In this document: positions 1 through 5,701 of the stretch, piece after piece
How positions within the stretch are numbered: position 1 is the stretch's first letter
Layout of the letters: each line of letters begins with the position of its first letter
NCBI GenBank assembly: GCA_021463315.1
Contig: JAJTXO010000291.1
Coordinates: forward strand, 1-5,724
Direction: 5' to 3'
Length of the DNA: 5,724 bases
Origin: Caldilineales bacterium
GTDB taxonomy: Bacteria > Chloroflexota > Anaerolineae > JAAEKA01
Program-made: the position numbers and the translations under genes
Notes under the pieces: generated by a model
What the model was told of the DNA's origin: nothing
Seen by the model: only the letters and a program-made list of their open reading frames with translations
Database searches by the model: none

Positions 1-31
1 TACAGGCTGTTCGTCAGGTGGTCCACATGAA

Positions 32-60
32 CAAGACCTCGCCCAAAAGGCGAGGTCTTG
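32..60 (-). terminator. Hairpin after the last gene, probable transcription terminator
   Basis: A perfect 12-bp stem (CAAGACCTCGCC at 32-43 paired with GGCGAGGTCTTG at 49-60) encloses a 5-base loop. It starts 30 bases past the stop codon of the membrane-protein gene read on the minus strand. The stem is GC-rich in its inner half. The expected run of U residues is weak on both strands (TTCATGTG on the minus strand), so it may be a non-canonical or bidirectional terminator, or a 3'-end stabilising hairpin. Confidence 0.6.
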
Positions 61-90
61 CGATTTGTGGATCTGCACGATCGCCGAGGC

Positions 91-591
91 TCAGTCGAAC
101 TTGGCCAGCGCGTTGTCTTTGGCCAGGCCATAGCCCAGGATCAGCAGCGGGATCAGCGCGTGGAAGGCCGCTACCATGCTGGGGTAGATCATCAGACCGA
201 CCGCGATGCTGCCGATGACGCTGGCCACGAAGAGGTAGAGGCCCCAGCGCTTCCACAGCCACAGACCGACCACGCCGGCGATGCCCAGCAGGCCGACCAC
301 GATGGCGCCGCCCAGGACGATGGGATGGGTGATGTCATAGGTTGCTCTGCGGTACAGCAGCGGCACGATGGCGTCGATCACTGCGCCGAGACTAACCAGC
401 GCCAAGACAATGGTCAAGAGGGTGGTGCGCTGCTTGACGACCGGCTGGCTCTTGCTCGGCTGGCCTTTGCTCTGCTTGTTCTTGCTGGACTGCGGCTGGC
501 CAGAGCCGCTCTTCTTGCCGGTGCTGGTTTCAGGCTGCTGGGGAACGTTCTTGCGCGGCGCGGGTTTGCGCTGCGAAGCGGACTTGCTCAT
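91..591 (-). CDS. Small four-helix membrane protein with basic N-terminal tail, function unknown
   Basis: I do not recognise a named family. The 166-residue protein has a hydrophilic tail (about residues 1-55) rich in Lys, Ser, Gln and Pro, then four hydrophobic segments at about 57-80, 90-113, 117-136 and 139-156. Basic residues in the tail, in the second loop (KR at about 114-115) and at the C-terminus (KDNALAKFD) predict that both ends face the cytoplasm. The tail looks disordered and could contact nucleic acid, acidic lipid or a protein partner, but nothing shows which. The ATG at 591 is preferred over an in-frame ATG at 687: the former follows AAGGAG (604-609) by 12 bases and lies downstream of a good promoter at 634-662, while the latter lies upstream of that promoter. 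The gene is the last of the same-strand series and is followed by a hairpin. The reading frame is reliable from its hydrophobicity pattern; the function is open. Confidence 0.8.
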   Translation of the reverse strand: MSKSASQRKPAPRKNVPQQPETSTGKKSGSGQPQSSKNKQSKGQPSKSQPVVKQRTTLLTIVLALVSLGAVIDAIVPLLYRRATYDITHPIVLGGAIVVGLLGIAGVVGLWLWKRWGLYLFVASVIGSIAVGLMIYPSMVAAFHALIPLLILGYGLAKDNALAKFD

Positions 592-633
592 GGATGGCGG
601 AGACTCCTTTTGAGGGTGGATGAATAGGCGCCC

Positions 634-662
634 ATTATGCTGTATTTGGCCCGCTTCGTCAA
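634..662 (-). promoter_or_regulatory. Sigma-70-type promoter of the membrane-protein gene
   Basis: On the minus strand, TTGACG (657-662) and CATAAT (634-639) are separated by exactly 17 bases, each one mismatch from the consensus hexamers. Transcription would begin near 627, giving a leader of about 35 bases that contains the AAGGAG ribosome-binding site for the ATG at 591. It sits in the 110-base gap after the peptidase gene, so the membrane protein can be expressed independently of the upstream genes. Confidence 0.6.
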
Positions 663-701
663 AACCGGCAGGGGCCTTTGCGGCCATCGAGCCTCGGATG
701 T

Positions 702-2492
702 TCAGCGCAAGCTGTCGGCCAACTGCTCAGCCTCGGCCACCATCCCTTCGAGAATGGTCAGCCCGTCAGCCCAGAAGCCGGGATCGGTCAGGTCCACGCC
801 CAGCGGCTTGACGATCTCGTGCGGCCATTGCGAGCCGCCGGCCGTCAGCATGGCGAGGTAGCGCTCCGGGAAATCGCCCCCCTCCTGCTGATAGCGGGCA
901 TAGAGGGCCAGCACCAGCAGCTCGCCAAAGGCGTAGGCGTAGACGTAGCCGGGGGTGCTCAGGAAGTGCGGCACATAGCTCCACCACAGCCCATAGTCCT
1001 CGCTCATGGTGACGCTGTCGCCGAACATGGCGCGCTGGGTGGCCAGCCACAGCTCGCTGAAGCGCTCCGTGGTCAGCTCGCCCTCCGCGCGCCGCGCCGT
1101 GTGCATGGCGTGCTCGAAGCGGTTCATGCTGATCTGGCGGAAGGCGGTGGCGAAGGAATCCTCGATCTTGCCGGTGAGCATGCCCAGCCGCGCGGCCGGG
1201 TCGCTCTCCCTCGCCATCAGCTCCTGGAAGACCAGCATCTCGCCGAACACCGACGCGGTTTCGGCCGTGGTCAGCGGCGTGTCGGCCATGAGGACGCCCT
1301 GCACGCCGGCCAGCTTCTGATGCACGCCATGCCCCAGCTCGTGGGCCAGGGTCATCACGTCGCGCGGCTTGGCCTCGAAGTTGAGCAGGATGTAGGGATG
1401 GGCCGAGGGCACCGTGCCGTGGCTGAAGGCGCCGCCCATTTTGCCTGGCCGCGGCGGCGCGTCGATCCAGCGCCCTTCGAAGAACCAGCCAGCTACTTCG
1501 GCCATGCGCGGGTGGAAGCGGCCATAGGCCTCCAGCACGATCTCCCTGGCCTGCTCCCAGGAGTAGAAGCGATCGGCGGCCGGCAGCGGGGCATAGCGGT
1601 CGTAGTCGAACAGCTCGTCCAGGCCCAGCAGGCGGCGCTTCAGGGCGTAGTAGCGCGCCACGATGTCGTAGCGGCTGGTCACCGCGTCGATCAGCGCCTT
1701 GACGGTGTGGTCGTCCACCTGGTTGCCCAGGTTGCGGCCGCTGATCCAGGTGGGAAAGCTGCGCAGCCGGTCATCGGAGGCTTTGTCCGCGGCCAGGGTG
1801 TTGAAAATGTAGGTGTTGGTGCGCTGCATTGCCTTGAGGCCGGCCGTGATCGCGGCCGCGGCGCGGCCGCGCAGCGCGCGGTCCTGGCTGTAGAGCTTGC
1901 TCAGCGCCTGGTCGCGGCTCAGTTGTTCGCCGTCCAGCTCGTAGCGGGCCGCGCCATGGACCTCGTCGAAGAAACGCCCCCAGGCCGCGGCGCCGGTGAC
2001 CGACTTCTCGGTCAGCAGCTTTTCCTCAGGCTCGCTCAACAGGTGAGGCCGGAAGATGCGCACCATCTCCAGCCAGTGCCGCCAGTGGGTCAGGGCCGGA
2101 TCGGCCAGCCAGGCCGCGGCGGTCGCGTCGGGCGCGGCCGCCAGCTCCAGATCCAGAAAGACCAGCTCCTGCGCCAGCCGTGCGCCGCGCTCGGTGACGC
2201 GCTGCAAGAGCGCGCCGCGCGCCGGGTCTTCGGTGTTCTGCGTCCAGTTGAGGCTGGCAAAGGCGCCGATTCGGCCCATGCGGTCGTTCAGCGCTTCGCA
2301 GCGGACAATCAACTCGGCCAGCTCGGCCGCGCTGAGGCCGGCCACGCGGCCGCGGTACACAGCGCTGAAGGCCGTCGCCTCCGCGTCGCAGGCGTCCAGA
2401 TCGGCGTCTAGCTGCGGATCGTCCATGCCGGCGTAGAGGTCCCCCAGATTCCAGGCGATTTCCTCGGCGCCGGTCAATAGCATGTCGGTCAT
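702..2492 (-). CDS. pepF: M3 family oligoendopeptidase (PepF-type zinc metallopeptidase)
   Basis: This is a 596-residue cytoplasmic metallopeptidase of MEROPS family M3B, close in length to known PepF proteins (about 600). These enzymes cut short peptides inside a closed cavity and serve in peptide turnover. The zinc site is intact: HELGH at residues 384-388 supplies two histidines and the catalytic Glu385, and Glu411 in the AETAS segment is the expected third ligand. The C-terminal part carries His509 and the tyrosine cluster 516-520 (GYVYAY), matching the His/Tyr residues that line the M3 active site. The N-terminal third (1-190) is the helical oligopeptidase F region. No signal peptide is visible. 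The ATG at 2492 has AGGAG (2501-2505) 8 bases upstream and overlaps the stop of the preceding DUF59 gene as ATGA, which implies translational coupling. An ATG three codons later is possible but less well placed. Family assignment is firm; peptide specificity is unknown. Confidence 0.95.
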   Translation of the reverse strand: MTDMLLTGAEEIAWNLGDLYAGMDDPQLDADLDACDAEATAFSAVYRGRVAGLSAAELAELIVRCEALNDRMGRIGAFASLNWTQNTEDPARGALLQRVTERGARLAQELVFLDLELAAAPDATAAAWLADPALTHWRHWLEMVRIFRPHLLSEPEEKLLTEKSVTGAAAWGRFFDEVHGAARYELDGEQLSRDQALSKLYSQDRALRGRAAAAITAGLKAMQRTNTYIFNTLAADKASDDRLRSFPTWISGRNLGNQVDDHTVKALIDAVTSRYDIVARYYALKRRLLGLDELFDYDRYAPLPAADRFYSWEQAREIVLEAYGRFHPRMAEVAGWFFEGRWIDAPPRPGKMGGAFSHGTVPSAHPYILLNFEAKPRDVMTLAHELGHGVHQKLAGVQGVLMADTPLTTAETASVFGEMLVFQELMARESDPAARLGMLTGKIEDSFATAFRQISMNRFEHAMHTARRAEGELTTERFSELWLATQRAMFGDSVTMSEDYGLWWSYVPHFLSTPGYVYAYAFGELLVLALYARYQQEGGDFPERYLAMLTAGGSQWPHEIVKPLGVDLTDPGFWADGLTILEGMVAEAEQLADSLR

Positions 2493-2875
2493 CGGTTTTT
2501 CTCCTGGCGGCCCAGCAGGCGTTGCAGCAGCCGCTGGCCGCGGCCCTGCGGCGTGAAGGCTGTCGGTTCATCGGCAGCCAGGTTGAGAGGAGCCTGCAAC
2601 GAGGGGGCCAGCCGGTGGGGCGTCCAGGCCGGTTGCGCCGCCCACTGCACGTCGGCCGTCGCCACGCCCGGCAGGGCAGCGATCATGGCCCGCGCTTGGG
2701 CGTTCAGCGCAGCAGCCGCGGGCCAGTGGGGCGTGGGCAGCAGCAGCCGCACCAAGACCCGACCGTCGTCGCCGGCCTGAATCTCCTGCACCAGACCCAA
2801 TTCCACCAGATTCCGCCCCAGCAGCGGGTCGATCACACTGGCAAGGGCAAGCTCTACAGCGGTGGGTGTTGTCAT
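2489..2875 (-). CDS. MIP18/DUF59-family protein lacking the conserved cysteine
   Basis: The 128-residue protein matches the small alpha/beta DUF59 (MIP18, SufT/PaaD-like) fold, also found as the N-terminal domain of Mrp/ApbC iron-sulfur carriers. Visible family features are VIDPLLGRNLVELGLV (residues 14-29), a second beta strand (40-46), a helix ending in ALPGV (67-71) and the PAWTP segment (82-86). Family members normally have DPE and a Cys-Pro after the second strand; here these are DPL and PTPHWP (47-52), so the usual reactive cysteine is absent. The protein contains no cysteine at all. The N-terminal domain of Escherichia coli Mrp is, from memory, also cysteine-free at this position, so this may be a freestanding Mrp-N-like domain. 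A basic tail (about 111-128) follows the domain. No purine-rich ribosome-binding site precedes the ATG at 2875; a pyrimidine tract with seven C residues does. The stop overlaps the peptidase start. Family is likely; role as cluster-assembly factor is uncertain. Confidence 0.8.
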   Translation of the reverse strand: MTTPTAVELALASVIDPLLGRNLVELGLVQEIQAGDDGRVLVRLLLPTPHWPAAAALNAQARAMIAALPGVATADVQWAAQPAWTPHRLAPSLQAPLNLAADEPTAFTPQGRGQRLLQRLLGRQEKNR

Positions 2876-2888
2876 CGGGGGGGAGGGA

Positions 2889-2972
2889 GTAACCCGTAAC
2901 GAGTAACTCGTAACCCGGAATCCAGAACCCCAGCTCTCAAATCCGGGCTACGGGTTACGCATTACGAGCTAC
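2889..2972. repeat. Facing blocks of a 7-base GTAACNN repeat forming a long imperfect hairpin
   Basis: The left block (2889-2916) is four consecutive heptamers of form GTAACNN, with NN = CC, GA, TC, CC, followed by GG. The right block (2943-2972) read on the minus strand is again four heptamers: GTAGCTC, GTAATGC, GTAACCC, GTAGCCC, followed by GG. The two 30-base arms match at 24 positions, separated by a 24-base loop (2919-2942). The right arm overlaps the TAG stop codon (2969-2971) of the dehydrogenase gene. The element fills most of the gap before the DUF59 gene, so it could act as an attenuator, mRNA stabiliser or dispersed repeat insertion. Confidence 0.8.
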
Positions 2973-3820
2973 TTATAGTCGTAGAAGCCCTTGCCCGACT
3001 TGCGGCCGAGCTGGCCGGCCGTCACCATGCGGGTCAGCAGCGGCGGCGACTTGAAACGCGACTCGCCATATTCCTCGAAGAAGACGTCGGCCACATCCTT
3101 GATGATGTCCAGGCCGATGAAGTCGGCCAGAGTCAGCGGGCCCATGGGATGGGCGGCGCCCAGCTTCATGGCGTTGTCGATATCCTCGCGGCTGGCCAGT
3201 CCTTGCTCGTAGACGCGAATGGCGTCGATCAGATAGGACACCAGCAGGCGATTGACGATGAAGCCGGGCGAGTCCTTGGCCAGCACGCCGGTCTTGCCCA
3301 GCGCCTCGCCCAGCGCGCTGACGGCGGCGACGGTCTCCGGCGAGGTCAGGATGCTGGGCACATATTCCACCAACTGCATGACCGGCACCGGGTTGAAGAA
3401 GTGCATGCCGATCACCTTGTCGCCGCGCTGGGTGGCCGCGGCGATGGCCGCGATGGAGATGGACGAGGTGTTGGTGGCCAGGATGGCCTCCGGCTGGACC
3501 AGTTGATCCAGCTCGGCGAAGACGCGCTGTTTGGTGGCCAGGTCCTCGAACACCGCCTCGATGACGATGTCGCAGTCGGCCAGGTCAGCCACGTGTACGG
3601 TGCCGGTGATGCGCGCCAGCGCCGCCTCCATCGCCTCCGCGGCCAGCTTGCCCCGTTCTACGGCCTTGGCAAACGATTTCTGAATCTTGCTCAGGCCCTT
3701 GGTGAGCGTCTGTTCGTTGACTTCGCAGATAATCACCTCGAAGCCAGACTTGGCTGCTACCTCGGCGATGCCGGACCCCATTTGGCCGCAGCCGAGAATA
3801 CCGATGTTTTTGAGTTCCAT
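2969..3820 (-). CDS. hbd: 3-hydroxybutyryl-CoA dehydrogenase
   Basis: This enzyme interconverts acetoacetyl-CoA (or another 3-oxoacyl-CoA) and the (S)-3-hydroxyacyl-CoA, using NAD(P), in butanoate or fatty-acid metabolism in the cytoplasm. Its 283 residues match the usual length of freestanding Hbd proteins (about 280). The Rossmann domain opens with GCGQMG (residues 10-15), and an acidic residue, Glu33, ends the second strand as expected for NAD binding. The catalytic set aligns at the spacing of the mammalian L-3-hydroxyacyl-CoA dehydrogenase: Ser119, His140, Glu152 and Asn190. The helical C-terminal dimerisation domain runs from about 186 and ends in the family signature GRKSGKGFYDY (272-282). 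The start ATG has AAGGAGG (3832-3838) 11 bases upstream. It lies 29 bases after the PIG-L deacetylase stop, so the two are almost certainly co-transcribed. Direction (oxidation or reduction) and cofactor preference cannot be settled here. Confidence 0.95.
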   Translation of the reverse strand: MELKNIGILGCGQMGSGIAEVAAKSGFEVIICEVNEQTLTKGLSKIQKSFAKAVERGKLAAEAMEAALARITGTVHVADLADCDIVIEAVFEDLATKQRVFAELDQLVQPEAILATNTSSISIAAIAAATQRGDKVIGMHFFNPVPVMQLVEYVPSILTSPETVAAVSALGEALGKTGVLAKDSPGFIVNRLLVSYLIDAIRVYEQGLASREDIDNAMKLGAAHPMGPLTLADFIGLDIIKDVADVFFEEYGESRFKSPPLLTRMVTAGQLGRKSGKGFYDYK

Positions 3821-3849
3821 GGGTTTCCATGCCTCCTTGCAGGGAAAAG

Positions 3850-5178
3850 CTACAGATTGTTGCCGGTGGACTGTTCGATCAGGGCCAGCAGTTCCTTAGC
3901 CAACTGTTGGTCCTGGGTTTCGACGGTGATCAGCTCTTGCCAGATGGCCTTGATCGCGGGGGGATCGTTGTGCGCCAGTTGCTGCGCATACCATTCCAGA
4001 TTCCTGGCTGCGCCGACGATGATGAAGTTCAGCTTGCCAGCCGCGCCCTTGCGGCTGCCGGCCTGGCCCAGCAGCTTTTCGTTGAGGCCCGCACGCAGCG
4101 GGCTGCGATCGATGCGCCGCAGCGCGCCGCTCAGCAGGGCGATCAGCTCCTGGGTGTGGTCGATCAAGGTGGTCAACAGCTCGGCGAAATCGGGCTTGGG
4201 CGAGCTTTTCAGGAAGTCCTGGTAGATCAGCAGATAGGTGCGGCGGCTGCGCAGCGCGATCAGCAAGCGGTCGCCGGCCGCTGCGCTGGCCGCATCGATG
4301 GACGCATCGGCCTCAGCGGCCGCGGCTGCGCTGGCTTCTTCGGCCAACGCCGCGCCGGCCGACGACGCAATGCCGGCCCAGAGATCGCTCTCTGGCTGCG
4401 GCGCGTTGGGCAGGCGGTGGGCGATCAACTGCAGCGCTTCCCGGCTGGTATAGTCGCGGCGCGCCTCGTCGGACACCTCGCTCCACATGCCCTGCGGGTT
4501 GTGCTGGCTGCGGTGGCAGTCCCAGGCGGCCATGCGCCGTTCGACCCAGGCTGACACATCCAGCGTGGTGCTGATCTCCTCGTCGGGCGTGGCGAAGAAG
4601 GGCAACTGCTGGCCGTTGAGCTGAACGCGGAACTGGGCGAAGGCCGGGTTGCTCTCGAAGAAGCTGGCCGGAAAGACGCGAACATAGAGCTTGGCCGCGG
4701 CCCAGGGCGCGCCCAGCTCCGGCCGGTAGGCTGGATCGGCCGCGGCCTGCCAGGCGGCCAGCACAATCTGATGCACAGCGATATGGTCGGGGTGGGGATA
4801 GCCGCCATGTTCCGGGTGGGTGAAGAGCAGTTGCGGACGCAGCGCGCGCAGCAGGCCAACTACCTGCGCCGTGGCCTGGTCACGATCCAGGCCAGCGACG
4901 CCGCCATCGGGCCAGTCCAGCCAGCGCAGATCCTCTATCCCCAGCGCGGCGCAGCAGCATTCCATCTCCCTGGTGCGCACCTGGGCCAGGTTTTCCGGGG
5001 TGGCGCCGTATTCTGGCGGTGAGTAGATGGTGGCCGCCTCGCCGCGCGTGGCGCAGGCCAAGGTGACGGCCACGCCTTCGGCGGCGTAGCGCGCCAGCAG
5101 GCCGCCTATGGCCAGCTCGTCGTCAGGGTGGGCAAAGATGGCCAGAATGCGGCGTTGCGTGTCGGGAGATGGTGGCAT
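3850..5178 (-). CDS. PIG-L/LmbE-family deacetylase with extra C-terminal helical domain
   Basis: The N-terminal part (about residues 10-260) is a zinc-dependent de-N-acetylase of the PIG-L/LmbE family, whose members remove acetyl from N-acetylglucosamine-type groups (for example MshB, BshB). AHPDDE at 16-21 gives zinc ligands His17 and Asp20 and the catalytic base Asp19; HPDH at 129-132 supplies the third ligand, His132. An alanine-rich linker (about 272-302) leads to a second, mostly helical region (303-442) with charged positions such as His341, Glu344, Glu395, Glu415 and Glu420. I cannot assign this region to a family; a ferritin-like or other helical bundle is possible. The frame is open from an ATG at 5235, but that codon overlaps the promoter -10 box, so the ATG at 5178 (442 residues) is chosen; the 19 residues dropped resemble nothing in the family. 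No clear ribosome-binding site precedes 5178. It is the first gene of the operon. The substrate is unknown. Confidence 0.9.
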   Translation of the reverse strand: MPPSPDTQRRILAIFAHPDDELAIGGLLARYAAEGVAVTLACATRGEAATIYSPPEYGATPENLAQVRTREMECCCAALGIEDLRWLDWPDGGVAGLDRDQATAQVVGLLRALRPQLLFTHPEHGGYPHPDHIAVHQIVLAAWQAAADPAYRPELGAPWAAAKLYVRVFPASFFESNPAFAQFRVQLNGQQLPFFATPDEEISTTLDVSAWVERRMAAWDCHRSQHNPQGMWSEVSDEARRDYTSREALQLIAHRLPNAPQPESDLWAGIASSAGAALAEEASAAAAAEADASIDAASAAAGDRLLIALRSRRTYLLIYQDFLKSSPKPDFAELLTTLIDHTQELIALLSGALRRIDRSPLRAGLNEKLLGQAGSRKGAAGKLNFIIVGAARNLEWYAQQLAHNDPPAIKAIWQELITVETQDQQLAKELLALIEQSTGNNL

Positions 5179-5233
5179 GGGCAGTGTGGATTGAGAATCA
5201 CTTGACTGAATGGATAAAGACTTGACGCGCTGC

Positions 5234-5262
5234 ATTATAACTCAGAGGCGACAAAACGCCAA
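5234..5262 (-). promoter_or_regulatory. Strong sigma-70-type promoter of the main operon
   Basis: On the minus strand, TTGGCG (5257-5262) and a perfect TATAAT (5234-5239) are separated by 17 bases. Transcription would start near 5227, leaving a leader of about 50 bases before the ATG at 5178. The -10 box overlaps the ATG at 5235, which argues that this codon is not the start of the deacetylase. Confidence 0.65.
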
Positions 5263-5331
5263 GGATGACGGCTGAAAGCTCTGCCCTTGACCTTGGCGTC
5301 CGTGCTCGGGCTGGTCTTTGCGTATGCCTGC

Positions 5332-5404
5332 GGCAGCCCCGGCAGGAAACCCACCGCTGGCTGGTTCGGGCGCAAAGCAATCCTGCTCGTCACGCGGGGT
5401 GACG
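5332..5404 (+). repeat. Structured direct repeat, copy 1
   Basis: Copy 1 of a two-copy repeat. Its core (5332-5395) aligns with 5622-5689 at about 50 of 62 positions with three small gaps, and the last 19 bases (5377-5395) differ at only one position. It ends in a hairpin with a perfect 7-bp stem, TCGTCAC (5387-5393) and GTGACGA (5399-5405), around a 5-base loop. Similarity to copy 2 may extend weakly past the hairpin. Confidence 0.65.
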
Positions 5405-5524
5405 AACGCCAGCGAAATGGCGAAAGGGGGCTGGCGCTGGCTGACCCGGCAACAGGTGGGCGAGGTGGATGGGCAAGGCAAGATGCGCCGTGGTAGCGCA
5501 CCCTGGCCCAGTACTTTCCTCCTA

Positions 5525-5553
5525 TTGACAGATCTTGCCTATCGTGATAGACT
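5525..5553 (+). promoter_or_regulatory. Rightward promoter-like sequence with palindrome in the spacer
   Basis: A consensus TTGACA (5525-5530) is followed after 17 bases by TAGACT (5548-5553), four of six matches to the -10 consensus. The spacer and first -10 bases contain CTATCGTGATAG (5539-5550), an inverted repeat of 5 bases around GT, a typical position for a repressor operator. Transcription would run rightwards from near 5560, towards the window edge. No regulator gene is visible here. Confidence 0.45.
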
Positions 5554-5621
5554 TCACAGTGTACATCTGGGACAGGGCGCATTCATAGGTGCAAACGTGC
5601 TGGCGGCGGGCCGTGGAGGCT

Positions 5622-5701
5622 GGCAGCCGGTAGGAAGCGCACAGGACGTCTGGCAGGACTGGGCGCGACCGCAACCCTGCTCGTCACGCATGCGTGGCGA
5701 G
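5622..5701 (+). repeat. Structured direct repeat, copy 2
   Basis: Copy 2 of the repeat seen at 5332-5404, about 290 bases further right and in the same orientation. It ends in a 22-base near-perfect palindrome (5680-5701) with CACGCATGCGTG at its centre and CTCG/CGAG at its ends. The one non-matching pair would be a G-U pair in RNA, and the outer stem is shared with copy 1 although the loop sequence differs. Confidence 0.65.

Noticed and set aside
669..685. Possible terminator after the peptidase gene (GGCC pairs around TTTGC).
   Set aside because: The stem is only 4 bp and no clear U run follows directly, so it is too weak to call.
678..2411. Long open frame on the plus strand opposite the peptidase gene (577 residues).
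   Set aside because: It is antisense to a peptidase with an intact zinc site, has no domain, and is rich in Ala, Gly, Gln, Arg and His as expected from the shadow of a high-GC gene.
3149..4554. Two plus-strand open frames (3149-4225 and 3829-4554) opposite the dehydrogenase and deacetylase genes.
   Set aside because: Both oppose well-supported enzymes, show no motif, and have the low-complexity composition of antisense shadows.
5235..5582. Minus-strand open frame of 115 residues upstream of the deacetylase.
   Set aside because: It runs through the operon promoter and repeat copy 1, has no recognisable domain, and is rich in Arg, Pro and Ser, as expected from non-coding GC-rich sequence.
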